Source: JANNOG01 sp050329415
Lineage (GTDB): Bacteria; Actinomycetota; Actinomycetes; Actinomycetales; JBBAYJ01
Reading direction: 5' to 3'
Length of the DNA stretch: 64,000 bases
Assembly: GCA_050329415.1 (NCBI GenBank)
Contig: JBHJOS010000109.1
Span: 1 to 64,000, forward strand
A model generated the notes under the pieces. The model was not told the origin of the DNA. It saw nothing but the letters and a program-made list of their open reading frames with translations, and searched no databases. Both the position numbers and the translations under genes were made by a program. Below are positions 7,931-16,192 of the stretch, one piece after another (the first letter of the stretch is position 1; every line of letters starts with the position of its first letter).

Positions 7931-8389
7931 ATGATCAGCACTCGTCACCGCACCCGACTCGCCGCCCACCGGATCGTCGCCGCCGCCGGCATCAGCGCCG
8001 CCCTGGCGCTCGCCGGGGGCGTCCCCGCCCTCGCCGCGACCGGCGACCACCTGCTGCCGGACCTCGACGTCGCGGTCCCCACCCACGACCCCGGCGACGG
8101 CCCGACGGACGAGCCCACCGACCCGGCGGTCCCCGGTGGCCCCGGCGACATCGGGACCTGCGTCGACGACATCGACGACGGGATCGACTCGTGCGACGAC
8201 GGTGACGACCCCACGCCGGAGCCCCCGCCCGTCGACCCGTGCGAGCCCACCGAGCCCGGCCGGCACGTCGTCGACGACCTCACGGCCGTCGTCCCCATGG
8301 TCGACGGCGGCGAGCTCCCCCTCACCGCCGAGGTCGCGGAGTGCACCCCCACCACCGATGGCGGCGGCGGCGCCCCCTTCACCGGCTGA
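7931..8389 (+). CDS. Secreted acidic Asp/Pro-rich protein of unknown function
   Basis: A 152-aa protein with a Sec signal peptide (basic MISTRHRTRLAAHR, then a hydrophobic core with likely cleavage after ALA near residue 36). The mature part is very acidic and rich in Asp, Pro and Thr, with Cys pairs (TCVDDIDDGIDSCDD and DPCEP...AECTP) that may form disulphides. No LPXTG or lipobox is seen. The ATG at 7931 was preferred over an upstream in-frame start because GGAGGAGAC lies 7 nt before it and the signal peptide begins there. It lies just before an L,D-transpeptidase gene, so a cell-wall role is possible but unproven. Confidence 0.7.
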   Translation: MISTRHRTRLAAHRIVAAAGISAALALAGGVPALAATGDHLLPDLDVAVPTHDPGDGPTDEPTDPAVPGGPGDIGTCVDDIDDGIDSCDDGDDPTPEPPPVDPCEPTEPGRHVVDDLTAVVPMVDGGELPLTAEVAECTPTTDGGGGAPFTG

Positions 8390-8449
8390 GCCGGCCGATC
8401 ACCCCACCCCGGCGAGCCATCCGACCAGCACTCACCCGAGGAGATCACC

Positions 8450-9262
8450 ATGACCCGCACCCGCCGTCCCCTGACCGCCCGCGCCGCCACCGTGTCGTTC
8501 GCCACCGCCGCGCTCGCGGCCCTCGCGCTCAGCGGCTGCGGCGGGACCGCCGACCCCCAGTCCGCCGCCGACGACACGACCCCCCGCACCGCGGCCTCCG
8601 CCGGGTCCCCCGCCCCCTCGGGGGCGGGGGCCTCCCCGGAGGACTCCGCCAGCTCCCCGGTGGCGGCTGCCACCGCGGTCGCCGTGCTCGACGCCGACGT
8701 GGCGATCCACTCGGCCCCCGAGGGCGACACCCTCACCACCCTGACCGCCACCACCCCCCTCGGCACCACACGCGTGCTCCGGGTGATCGCCGCGTCGCCC
8801 GACGGGGCATGGCTCCAGGTGCGCGTCCCTGCCCGGCCGAACAACAGCGACGGGTGGGTCGCCGCGCAGGACGTCAGCGTCCAGGCCGTCCGCCACCACA
8901 TCACCGTCGACCTCAGCGACCGCGAACTCGTCCTGTTCGAGGACGGCGTCGAGGTCATGGCTGCGACGGTGGCGATCGGCACCTCGCAGAACCCGACACC
9001 CACCGGCGAGTTCTTCCTCACCGACAAGCTGTCGACCGACCCGGACGGCGCCTACGGCCCCTACGCCCTGGGGGTGGCGGCCTGGTCGGAGACCCTCAGC
9101 GAGTTCGCCGGCGGGGACGGCCAGATCGGCCTGCACGGCACCAACGAGCCCGGCCTCCTGGGTCAGGAGGTCTCCCACGGGTGCATCCGGGTGGCGAACG
9201 ACGTCATCGAGGCCCTGGCCGCCGAGCTGCCGCTCGGCGTGCCCGTGGACATCCGGGCCTGA
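8450..9262 (+). CDS. L,D-transpeptidase lipoprotein (YkuD domain)
   Basis: A 270-aa precursor. The signal peptide ends in the lipobox LSGC, so it is anchored to the outer face of the membrane. After a low-complexity Ser/Ala/Pro linker comes an SH3-like region (VAIHSAPEGDTL...) and then the YkuD catalytic domain starting ITVDLSDRELVLFEDG. The active site HGTNEP...SHGCIRV (catalytic Cys near residue 245) is intact. Family members form 3-3 cross-links in peptidoglycan from tetrapeptide donors, or attach proteins to it. A GAGGAGATCACC ribosome binding site precedes the ATG. It may be co-transcribed with the secreted protein before it. Confidence 0.93.
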   Translation: MTRTRRPLTARAATVSFATAALAALALSGCGGTADPQSAADDTTPRTAASAGSPAPSGAGASPEDSASSPVAAATAVAVLDADVAIHSAPEGDTLTTLTATTPLGTTRVLRVIAASPDGAWLQVRVPARPNNSDGWVAAQDVSVQAVRHHITVDLSDRELVLFEDGVEVMAATVAIGTSQNPTPTGEFFLTDKLSTDPDGAYGPYALGVAAWSETLSEFAGGDGQIGLHGTNEPGLLGQEVSHGCIRVANDVIEALAAELPLGVPVDIRA

Positions 9263-9281
9263 CCGGGACCAGGCTGCCGGG

Positions 9282-10880
9282 ATGGGCACGCCCGATGGAC
9301 CGGGACCAGCCCCGGAGAGCCGCCGCGACGCCGACCTGGCCGTCGCGGCGGCTTCCGGCGACTCCGACGCGCTCGCCGCGATCTACGACCGCTACGCCTC
9401 CCGGGTCTTCGCCCTGGCAGCGCGCCAGCTCCGGGACCGGGACGCCGCCGCCGACGTCACCCAGGACGTCTTCCTCACCGCCGCCCAGCGGATCGGCGGG
9501 CTCGCCGACCCCGAACGACTGCGACCGTGGATCTTCGCCGTCGCCCGCCACCGGATCGTCGACCACGTCCGCCGCTCCCGGCGGGTGGTCCCCACCGACA
9601 CCATTGAGGACGTCGACAGCATGGAGCTGAGCAGCGCGGGAAGCGAGGGGTTCGACCGCGTCCGCGGTGACGAGCTCCGTGTGCTGCTCGCGGACTCCTC
9701 GGCGGGCCTCGACGACCGTGACCGGCTGGTCCTGGAGCTGGCCTACGGGGCGGAGCTCGCGGGTTCGGACCTCGCCGACGCCCTCGGCGTCGCCGAGAAC
9801 ACCGCCCACCAGCTGCTCAGCCGCGCCCGGCAGCGGATGCGCACCTCCCTGGGCGCCCTGCTCGTCGCCCGGCAGGGCCGCCGGGACTGCGAGGACCTCC
9901 AGGCGTTGCTGGCGCCGTGGGACGGCACGTTCTCCACGTTGTGGCGCAAACGGGTGGCACGGCACGTCGACGGCTGCGACGTCTGCTCGGACACCGAGCG
10001 ACGAGTCCTCGCCCCGGCCGCCCTCGGCTCGGCCTTCCCGGTGCTGCTGGTCCCGGACGGGCTGCGCGACGGCGTCCTCACGGGGCTGGACCTGGTGTCC
10101 GCACCGGCTGCGGCGCCTGCGCGCGACTCCTGGCACGACGACGGCTTCCCACCGGGCGAGGGCGGCGAGCTGGTGGAGCTGGCGGGACCCGCCGCCGACC
10201 CGGGGCCGCGACGCCCGGGGCGAGTGGTCCTCGCCGTGGCGGGGGTCGTCCTCCTGGGAGTCCTGGGGGCGTGGTGGGGCGCGACGGCCCTCGGCGGTCA
10301 GGTCGTCGAGGACGAGGTCGTGGCGGCTCCCGCCCCGGCGCCGCCGCAAGTCGGCCCGGACCCGAGCACCGCGCCGGCGTCCGCCACCGCGTCGCGGGCC
10401 GCCTCCCCCGAGGCCTCAGCGGCACCACCCTCCTCGACGACCGGGTCCGCGTCCGGGCCTGCGGACCCGGCGCCACCGGACTCATCGGTTCCGGCGCCCG
10501 TCCTCCTGGCCGATCCGGCAGGCCCGGTGCGGATGTCCCGCTCGGGCGTCGCCGCGTTCACCGTCAGCCACACCGGCGACGCCCCCGCCACCGTGACGGT
10601 GTCGGCGCCCGAGGGCTTCGCCGCCGACCCGGTCCTGCTCGACCTCGGTCCCGGCGCCGCCGCGGGCGTCACCGTCCGGTGGGCGGGCTCGCCGAGCAAC
10701 CCGCCACCCCCGGCGACGGTGTCCCTGGCAGCACCCGGCTTCCAGGGGACCACGGTCGAGATCCTGCCGTTCCGGGACCCCGCGCTGCCGCGGACGACGA
10801 CAGCGTCGACCACGGCGACCGGAACGCTGGTCCTGCCGCCTCCGGAGCCGCCGGTCCTCCTGCCACCGGGGCCTGGCTGA
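9282..10880 (+). CDS. ECF sigma factor fused to a zinc-binding anti-sigma domain, membrane helix and extracytoplasmic tail
   Basis: A 532-aa protein. Residues about 17-105 are sigma region 2 (AIYDRYASRVFALAARQL, DVTQDVFLTAAQR) and about 135-195 are region 4 (SDLADALGVAENTAHQLLSR). Next comes a ZAS-like segment with a Cys near 202 and the motif HVDGCDVC near 228-235 (His-x3-Cys-x2-Cys). A single membrane helix lies near 315-335. The remainder is a Pro/Ala/Ser linker and a beta-rich outer domain with the segment GVAAFTVSHTGDAPATVTVS. Sigma factor, anti-sigma factor and sensor are usually separate proteins, so this is a one-protein regulatory circuit. Release would need proteolysis or a conformational change; the signal is unknown. 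It lies 19 bp after the L,D-transpeptidase gene, which hints at envelope control. Confidence 0.85.
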   Translation: MGTPDGPGPAPESRRDADLAVAAASGDSDALAAIYDRYASRVFALAARQLRDRDAAADVTQDVFLTAAQRIGGLADPERLRPWIFAVARHRIVDHVRRSRRVVPTDTIEDVDSMELSSAGSEGFDRVRGDELRVLLADSSAGLDDRDRLVLELAYGAELAGSDLADALGVAENTAHQLLSRARQRMRTSLGALLVARQGRRDCEDLQALLAPWDGTFSTLWRKRVARHVDGCDVCSDTERRVLAPAALGSAFPVLLVPDGLRDGVLTGLDLVSAPAAAPARDSWHDDGFPPGEGGELVELAGPAADPGPRRPGRVVLAVAGVVLLGVLGAWWGATALGGQVVEDEVVAAPAPAPPQVGPDPSTAPASATASRAASPEASAAPPSSTTGSASGPADPAPPDSSVPAPVLLADPAGPVRMSRSGVAAFTVSHTGDAPATVTVSAPEGFAADPVLLDLGPGAAAGVTVRWAGSPSNPPPPATVSLAAPGFQGTTVEILPFRDPALPRTTTASTTATGTLVLPPPEPPVLLPPGPG

Positions 10881-10902
10881 CACCGGGCGGAGTACGGGCA
10901 GG

Positions 10903-11574
10903 TCAGGAGGCCGTGACCGCCTGGAGCACCGACGCGAAGAAGCCCAGACCGTCGGTCGACGGTCCGAAACCCGCCTCGGTCGCGTGCTCGGGGTGCGGCA
11001 TCACCCCGACGACCCGCCCGGTGGGGTCACACACCCCGGCGATGTCCCGGCGGGAACCGTTGGGGTTGTCCCCGACGTAGCGCAGGACGACTCGCCCCTC
11101 GGCCTCCAGCGCGTCGAGTGTCCGCTGGTCGGCGACGTAGCAGCCCTCCCCGTTCTTCAGCGGAACGGTGATCTCCGCCCCTGGCTCGAACGACTGGGTC
11201 CACGGGGTGTACGTGCGCTCGACACGCAGCCGCTGGTCGAGGCACGTGAACCGGAGGCCCTCGTTCCGGACGAGCGCACCCGGCAGCAGGTGCGACTCGC
11301 ACAGCACCTGGAAACCGTTGCAGATGCCGAGGACCGGCATGCCGCGCCGGGCCGCCGCGACGACCTCCGTCATGACCGGCGAGAACCGCGAGATGGCCCC
11401 GCAGCGCAGGTAGTCGCCGTACGAGAACCCACCCGGCAGCACGACGGCGTCGACCCCCCGCAGGTCGGCGTCGCCGTGCCAGAGGGCGACCGCGTCACCA
11501 CCGGCGAGGCGCACCGCCCGGGCCGCATCGCCGTCGTCGAGACTGCCGGGGAACGTGACGACCCCGACGGTCAT
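10903..11574 (-). CDS. purQ: Phosphoribosylformylglycinamidine synthase glutaminase subunit
   Basis: A 223-aa class I glutamine amidotransferase. It releases ammonia from glutamine for PurL. The nucleophile elbow VLGICNGFQ (Cys near residue 86) and the catalytic His-Glu pair in MPHPEHATE are present, together with VLPGGFSYGDYLRCGA. The ATG at 11574 overlaps the purS stop in an ATGA tetranucleotide, consistent with coupled translation of a subunit made in fixed ratio. It is convergent with the sigma factor gene. Confidence 0.96.
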   Translation of the reverse strand: MTVGVVTFPGSLDDGDAARAVRLAGGDAVALWHGDADLRGVDAVVLPGGFSYGDYLRCGAISRFSPVMTEVVAAARRGMPVLGICNGFQVLCESHLLPGALVRNEGLRFTCLDQRLRVERTYTPWTQSFEPGAEITVPLKNGEGCYVADQRTLDALEAEGRVVLRYVGDNPNGSRRDIAGVCDPTGRVVGVMPHPEHATEAGFGPSTDGLGFFASVLQAVTAS

Positions 11575-11846
11575 GCGGACAGGCGGACCCGGTCGTCCGC
11601 GCCCTCCGGCACGCCGACCACCACGACGTCCTCGATGACGGGGTTGGCGAGAACCTCCTCGGCCGCCCGCTGCGCGGCCGCGAGGACCTCGGGCGTCATC
11701 TCGTCGACCTCGATCTCGAACCGCTTGCCCTGCCGGACCGCCGCGAGGCCGTCGAAGCCGAGCCGCTGCAGGGCGGCGGTCACCGCCTTGCCCTGCGGGT
11801 CCAGGAGCTCGGGCTTGGGCATCACCTCGACGACGACCGTCGGCAT
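11571..11846 (-). CDS. purS: Phosphoribosylformylglycinamidine synthase subunit PurS
   Basis: A 91-aa protein starting MPTVVVEVMPKPELLDPQGK. It has the family motif LGFDGLAAVRQGKRFEIEVD and AAEEVLANPVIEDVVV. PurS dimers bridge PurL and PurQ in the FGAM synthase complex. The ATG at 11846 matches the family N-terminus; the upstream in-frame extension is not conserved sequence. It lies between purC and purQ and overlaps purQ by 4 bp. Confidence 0.95.
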   Translation of the reverse strand: MPTVVVEVMPKPELLDPQGKAVTAALQRLGFDGLAAVRQGKRFEIEVDEMTPEVLAAAQRAAEEVLANPVIEDVVVVGVPEGADDRVRLSA

Positions 11847-11901
11847 GGGGAGCAGGGTACGGCGCCCTCCCGGCGAACGCTGCCGATGGCGCAATCCAGA
11901 G

Positions 11902-12792
11902 TCAGGCGGCGGTCCGGAGCCGGCCGGACACCTCGCGGTAGCGGGCGGCGGTGCGCGCCGTCACCGCGTCGGGCAGGGGCGGGGGCGGCTGACCGGAGCC
12001 CGGCGACCAGCCCGACTCCGGGCCGGTCAGCCAGTCCCGGACGATCTGCTTGTCGAACATCGGCGGCGGGCGGCCGGGCGCCCAGCCGGCCGCATCCCAG
12101 AAGCGGGAGGAGTCCGGGGTCAGCACCTCGTCGGCCAGGACCAGCTCGCCGGCGCCGTCGGGGACCACGCCGAACTCGAGCTTGGTGTCGGCGAGCAGCA
12201 GCCCGGCCCGTTCGGCCGTGCCCGCTCCCCGCCGGTACACCGCCAGGGTGAGGTCGCGCAGCCGCTGCGCGAGGCCGCCCCCGACCCGGGCGACGAGCTC
12301 GTCGAAGGAGATGTTCTCGTCGTGCTCACCCGCCGGGGCCTTGGTCGCCGGGGTGAAGATCGGCTCTGGCAGCCGCGCGGCCTCGACCAGCCCGGCCGGA
12401 AGGCGGACGCCTGTCACAGCCCCCGACTCGCGGTACTCGCGCCAGGCGGACCCGGCCAGGTACCCGCGGGCGACACACTCGACCGGGAGCATGTCCAGGC
12501 GGCGGGCGACCGCGGCCCGTTCCGCGATCCCCGCCGGCACCGGTGGCACCCCCGGGGTCCCTGGCGCGACCAGATGGTTCGGCACCACGTCCGCCAGCTG
12601 CTCGCACCACCAGCGGGTCATCTCGGTCAGCACCGCACCCTTGCCCGGGACCGACGTCGGCAGGACGTGGTCGTAGGCGCTGACCCGGTCACTGGCCACG
12701 AGCAGCAGGAGCCCGGGGTCGCTCTCGGAGACGTGAACGTCGCGGACCTTGCCCGAGAACAGCGGGCTCCAGCCGGGCAGGCGTGCGCTCAC
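11902..12792 (-). CDS. purC: Phosphoribosylaminoimidazole-succinocarboxamide synthase (SAICAR synthetase)
   Basis: About 296 aa. It joins aspartate to CAIR using ATP. Motifs: FSGKVRDVHVSE (nucleotide loop), LVASDRVSAYD, VECVARGYLAGSAW, ISFDE and LADTKLEFGV, all typical of the longer PurC form. The start is not certain. I chose the GTG at 12792 (VSARLPGWSPLFSGKVRD) because family members begin shortly before LPG. Another GTG at 12837 would add 15 residues encoded by a tandem DNA repeat. It heads the purC-purS-purQ group, with purD upstream on the same strand. Confidence 0.93.
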   Translation of the reverse strand: MSARLPGWSPLFSGKVRDVHVSESDPGLLLLVASDRVSAYDHVLPTSVPGKGAVLTEMTRWWCEQLADVVPNHLVAPGTPGVPPVPAGIAERAAVARRLDMLPVECVARGYLAGSAWREYRESGAVTGVRLPAGLVEAARLPEPIFTPATKAPAGEHDENISFDELVARVGGGLAQRLRDLTLAVYRRGAGTAERAGLLLADTKLEFGVVPDGAGELVLADEVLTPDSSRFWDAAGWAPGRPPPMFDKQIVRDWLTGPESGWSPGSGQPPPPLPDAVTARTAARYREVSGRLRTAA

Positions 12793-12800
12793 CTGAGTGC

Positions 12801-12842
12801 GCACCCGTCGCCCCACGGAGCGCACCCGTCGTCCCACGGAGC
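12801..12842. repeat. Two tandem copies of a 21-bp direct repeat upstream of purC
   Basis: Copies at 12801-12821 and 12822-12842 differ at one base (GTCGCCCC versus GTCGTCCC). They lie between purD and purC, overlapping the alternative upstream start of purC. If translated they would encode a repeated 7-residue basic unit. Confidence 0.8.
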
Positions 12843-12867
12843 GCTCACCCGAGCGCTCGCCGGTCGC

Positions 12868-14136
12868 TCATCCGACGACGCCGGACGCGATGTCCCGGCG
12901 CACCCGCATTCCCTGCAGTGTGATCTTGTCGACCGCCGTGTAGGCGCGGTCCCGAGCCTCGGCCACCGTGGCGCCGCACCCGACGACCGACAGCACCCGC
13001 CCGCCGGCCGCCACCACGCCCCGCGGGGTCTCCGCCGTCCCCGCGTGCAGGACGGTGACTCCGTCGACAGCCGCCGCGTCCGCCAGCCCTCCGACGACGT
13101 CCCCGGCCACCGGGCGCTCCGGGTAGCCGTCCGAGGCCACGACGACCACCACCGCCGCACCGTCGTCCCACTCCAGCGGCGCGTGCCGGCCCAGGCCGCC
13201 GGTGGCCGCCGACCTCAGCAGCCCGCCGAGCGGGGTCCGCAGCCGGGCGAGCACGACCTGTGCCTCCGGGTCGCCGAACCGGGCGTTGAACTCGATGACC
13301 TTCACGCCGGCGGAGGTGAGCACCAGCCCGCAGTACAGGACCCCGACGTAGGGCGTGCCCCGGCGCGCCAGCTCCCTCACGGTGGGGCGGGCGACCCGCT
13401 CGACGACCTCGTCGACGAGGCCGGCCGGCACCTCCGGGACGGGTGAGTAGGCACCCATGCCCCCGGTGTTGGGACCGGTGTCCCCGTCCCCCAGGCGCTT
13501 GAAGTCCCGGGCCGGAGCCAGCGGCAGCACGGTCTCGCCGTCGCTCAGGCAGAAGACGGACAGCTCCGGGCCGTCGAGGAACTCCTCGACGAGGACCGTG
13601 CCGTGGGAGCGCTCCAGACAGGCGGCGGCGTGGGCGAGGGCCTCGTCGACGTGCTCGGTGACGACGACGCCCTTGCCGGCGGCCAGCCCGTCGTCCTTGA
13701 CGACGTAGGGCGGCCCGAACTCGGCGAGCGCGCGGCGGACCTGGTCCAGCGTGCGGCAGACGCGCGCTCCGCCGGTGGGGACGCCGGCTGCGGCCATGAC
13801 CGACTTCGCGAACGCCTTGCTGCCCTCGATGCGGGCGGCGGCGGCGCCCGGGCCGAAGCACGGCAGGCCCACGGCGCGCACGGCGTCGGCGGCCCCGGCC
13901 ACCAGCGGCTTCTCGGGTCCAATCACCACGAGATCGGCGAACGTCCCGGTGGCGAGCACCGCCACCCCGGTGGGCTCGGCGAGGCGGCCGGTGGGGTTGG
14001 GTCGCACGTCGACGCCGTCGGCGGCCATGCCCGGGTTGCCGGGCGCGGCGACGAGGGACTCCACGGCGGGGTCGGCGAGCAGCGCGCGGGCCAGGGCGTG
14101 CTCCCGCGCACCCGAGCCGATGAGGGCGACGCGCAT
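12868..14136 (-). CDS. purD: Phosphoribosylamine-glycine ligase (GAR synthetase)
   Basis: A 422-aa ATP-grasp enzyme that makes GAR from phosphoribosylamine and glycine. It begins MRVALIGSGAREHALARALL, the family N-terminus. Other motifs: VIGPEKPLVAGAADA, PYVVKDDGLAAGKGVVV (ATP-grasp lysine loop), VEEFLDGPELSVFC, NTGGMGAYSPVP and VIEFNARFGDPEAQVVL. An in-frame ATG at 14145 would add three residues; neither start has a strong ribosome binding site. It lies downstream of the NHEJ genes on the same strand and upstream of purC. Confidence 0.95.
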   Translation of the reverse strand: MRVALIGSGAREHALARALLADPAVESLVAAPGNPGMAADGVDVRPNPTGRLAEPTGVAVLATGTFADLVVIGPEKPLVAGAADAVRAVGLPCFGPGAAAARIEGSKAFAKSVMAAAGVPTGGARVCRTLDQVRRALAEFGPPYVVKDDGLAAGKGVVVTEHVDEALAHAAACLERSHGTVLVEEFLDGPELSVFCLSDGETVLPLAPARDFKRLGDGDTGPNTGGMGAYSPVPEVPAGLVDEVVERVARPTVRELARRGTPYVGVLYCGLVLTSAGVKVIEFNARFGDPEAQVVLARLRTPLGGLLRSAATGGLGRHAPLEWDDGAAVVVVVASDGYPERPVAGDVVGGLADAAAVDGVTVLHAGTAETPRGVVAAGGRVLSVVGCGATVAEARDRAYTAVDKITLQGMRVRRDIASGVVG

Positions 14137-14197
14137 CCGGGCCATCACAGCGGGTCGACGGCGACGCGTGCAACCGGGTTCCCGAAGCCCGCCGCAC

Positions 14198-15121
14198 TCA
14201 TTGCGCCGGCACCGCGGGGCCGGGCTCGGCCAGCCCCGCCAGCAGGTCGCCGTCGCGCTCGTAGCGCGCGGCCACCTCCGCGAGGGGGATCTGGCGCAGG
14301 TCACCGCCCAGTTCGTCCCACCTTCGAGGGGCAGCGGCGAACGGCCGGTCCCGCCCGCGCGGGGAGTAGGGGCAGACGGTGGTCTTGGCGGTGTTGTTCT
14401 GGCTCCAGTCGACGAAGACCTTGCCGGGCCGGAGGTCCTTCGCCATCCGCGAGACGACGAGCTCGCGGTGCTCACGTTCGAGACTCTCGGCAAGGCGCTT
14501 CGCGTACCCCGACACCGTCGCCCCGTCCTGCTCGCCCGAGACCGCGGCATACAGCTGCATGCCCTTGCTGCCGCTCGTCACCGGGTAGGCCCGCAGCCCG
14601 TCGGCGAGCAGGCGCTCCCCTGCCCAGGCGGCGACGGCCGACACCTCGGCCAGGCCGGTGCCGGGACCCGGATCGAGGTCGACGACCAGGCGGTCGGGAT
14701 GGTGGGCCCGGCCGTCCCGGGTCGCCGTCCACTGCGGCACGTGGAGCTCCAGCGCCGCGAGGTTGAGCACCCACAGCAGGGTGGGGAGGTCCTCGACGAA
14801 CGGGTAGGTGACGAGCTCGCGCTCCTTCGTGCTGCCGGGGGCGGGCAACGTCACGTGCGGCACCCAGTCCGGGGTGCCGCGCGGCAGGTTCTTCTCGAAG
14901 AACGTCTCTCCCGCGACACCGTCGGGCCAGCGCTTGCGAGTGACCGGTCGCCCCGCCAGGTGGGTGAGCCAGGCCGGCGCCACCCGCCGCGCGTAGTCCA
15001 GCAGGGCCGCCTTCGTCACCTCGGGGGTGTCCGGGGTCGCCGGGTAGAGGACCTTGCCGAGGCGGCGCAGCGCCAGGCGGCGGCCCTCGACCAGGACGCT
15101 CACCGCGGTGTCGTCGCTCAT
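14198..15121 (-). CDS. LigD-type primase-polymerase domain protein (NHEJ)
   Basis: A 307-aa stand-alone PolDom protein of the archaeo-eukaryotic primase fold. It shows VSVLVEGRRLALRRLGKVLYP at the start, the metal-binding VVDLDPGPGTG (DxD), TSGSKGMQLYAAV and FVDWSQNNTAKTTVCPYSPRG. The family fills gaps with ribonucleotides at double-strand breaks bridged by Ku. In mycobacteria this domain is part of the single LigD polypeptide; here it is a separate gene whose ATG overlaps the stop of the ligase gene (ATGA). The last 20 residues include LAGLAEPGPAVPAQ with no nuclease domain. Confidence 0.92.
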   Translation of the reverse strand: MSDDTAVSVLVEGRRLALRRLGKVLYPATPDTPEVTKAALLDYARRVAPAWLTHLAGRPVTRKRWPDGVAGETFFEKNLPRGTPDWVPHVTLPAPGSTKERELVTYPFVEDLPTLLWVLNLAALELHVPQWTATRDGRAHHPDRLVVDLDPGPGTGLAEVSAVAAWAGERLLADGLRAYPVTSGSKGMQLYAAVSGEQDGATVSGYAKRLAESLEREHRELVVSRMAKDLRPGKVFVDWSQNNTAKTTVCPYSPRGRDRPFAAAPRRWDELGGDLRQIPLAEVAARYERDGDLLAGLAEPGPAVPAQ

Positions 15122-16077
15122 GGAACCTCCTCCTCGGCCGGCAGGTCCGCCTCGGGCCGGATGCCCCGCAGGACCGGCGCCCGCAGCCGGGCGCCCGGCG
15201 GCGGCAGCCCGTGACCGAGATAGCGCACCTCGACGGCGAGCTCGGGCCGGCACCAGTGCGCGCCTGCCGCGTCGATCCTCGGCAGCGCCTCGTCGAAGGG
15301 TGGGTGCGGGATCTCCAGCGGGGCCAGCCGGGCCCGCAGCTCCCGGTCCCGTTCGGCGGTCATCCCGGAGCCCACCCGGCCGAGGAACCGCAGCCCGTCC
15401 CCGGCGCGCACGCCGACGAGGAGGGCTCCGACCCGGCGGGGATCGCCGGTCTCGGGCCGCCACCCGCCGACCAGGCAGGTGAGGGACGAGCGGTGGGCGT
15501 GCTTGACCCAGTCGGGGGAGCGACGGCCCGGCAGGTAGCGCGAGCTGCGGCGCTTGGCGACCAGTCCCTCCAGCCCCTGGGCCCGGGTGGCGGCGAGCAG
15601 CGCCGCGCCGTCGTCGTAGACCGGCGAGAGCCGCCAGCGCGACTCCTCGTCACCCGCCGACGCCGTCAGCCGCTCCAGCTCCGCCCGGCGCTGCCACCAG
15701 GGACGCTGCGTGAGGTCCTCGCCCGCCGACCGCAGGACGTCGAACAGGAACAGCGTGACCGGGCAGTCGCGCGCCAGCTGCGCCGCCCGGCGGGGGTCGG
15801 TGACGTGCACGCGCTCGACGACGCGGGAGAACGAGGGCCGACCCTCGTCGAGGGCCACGGCCTCCCCGTCCAGCAGGACGTCGGGGGACACTCTGGCGAG
15901 AGCAGCCAGCTCCGGGAAGGCCACGGTGACGTCGCGGCCGGTTCGGGAGCGGACGGTGAGAGCACCGTCGACGACGTCGACGAGCACCCGGACACCGTCC
16001 CACTTGACCTCGTGGACCCAGTCGTCGCCGAGCGGCGGACCCTCCGGTCCGGCGGGGGTGGCGAGCATCGGCCGCAC
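15118..16077 (-). CDS. ATP-dependent DNA ligase, LigD/LigC type
   Basis: A 319-aa ligase. The nucleotidyl-transfer lysine is in VHEVKWDGVRVLV (KxDGxR, motif I). Other motifs: LLDGEAVAL, LFLFDVLRS, LEGLVAKRRSSRYLPGRRSPDWVK, followed by an OB-fold with WCRPELAVEVRYLGH. This is the ligase half of bacterial NHEJ. The GTG at 16077 (VRPMLATPAGP) matches the family start; longer in-frame extensions run into the region needed for the divergent Ku promoter. It is coupled to the downstream polymerase gene by a 4-bp overlap and divergent from Ku. Confidence 0.92.
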   Translation of the reverse strand: MRPMLATPAGPEGPPLGDDWVHEVKWDGVRVLVDVVDGALTVRSRTGRDVTVAFPELAALARVSPDVLLDGEAVALDEGRPSFSRVVERVHVTDPRRAAQLARDCPVTLFLFDVLRSAGEDLTQRPWWQRRAELERLTASAGDEESRWRLSPVYDDGAALLAATRAQGLEGLVAKRRSSRYLPGRRSPDWVKHAHRSSLTCLVGGWRPETGDPRRVGALLVGVRAGDGLRFLGRVGSGMTAERDRELRARLAPLEIPHPPFDEALPRIDAAGAHWCRPELAVEVRYLGHGLPPPGARLRAPVLRGIRPEADLPAEEEVP

Positions 16078-16192
16078 CCCGCCAGCAGACCACGGATCGA
16101 CGCGTCGTGCCGGGCACCTCCAGCAGGTCGCGAGTTGTGCCGACGGGGAGGTGGGGGCACCCTGGATCACTGCTCCGGTGGAGGGAGGCCGC

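Noticed and set aside
10984..13446. 820-codon open frame on the plus strand across purQ, purS, purC and purD
   Set aside because: All four purine genes on the minus strand are unmistakable; the plus frame has no motif.
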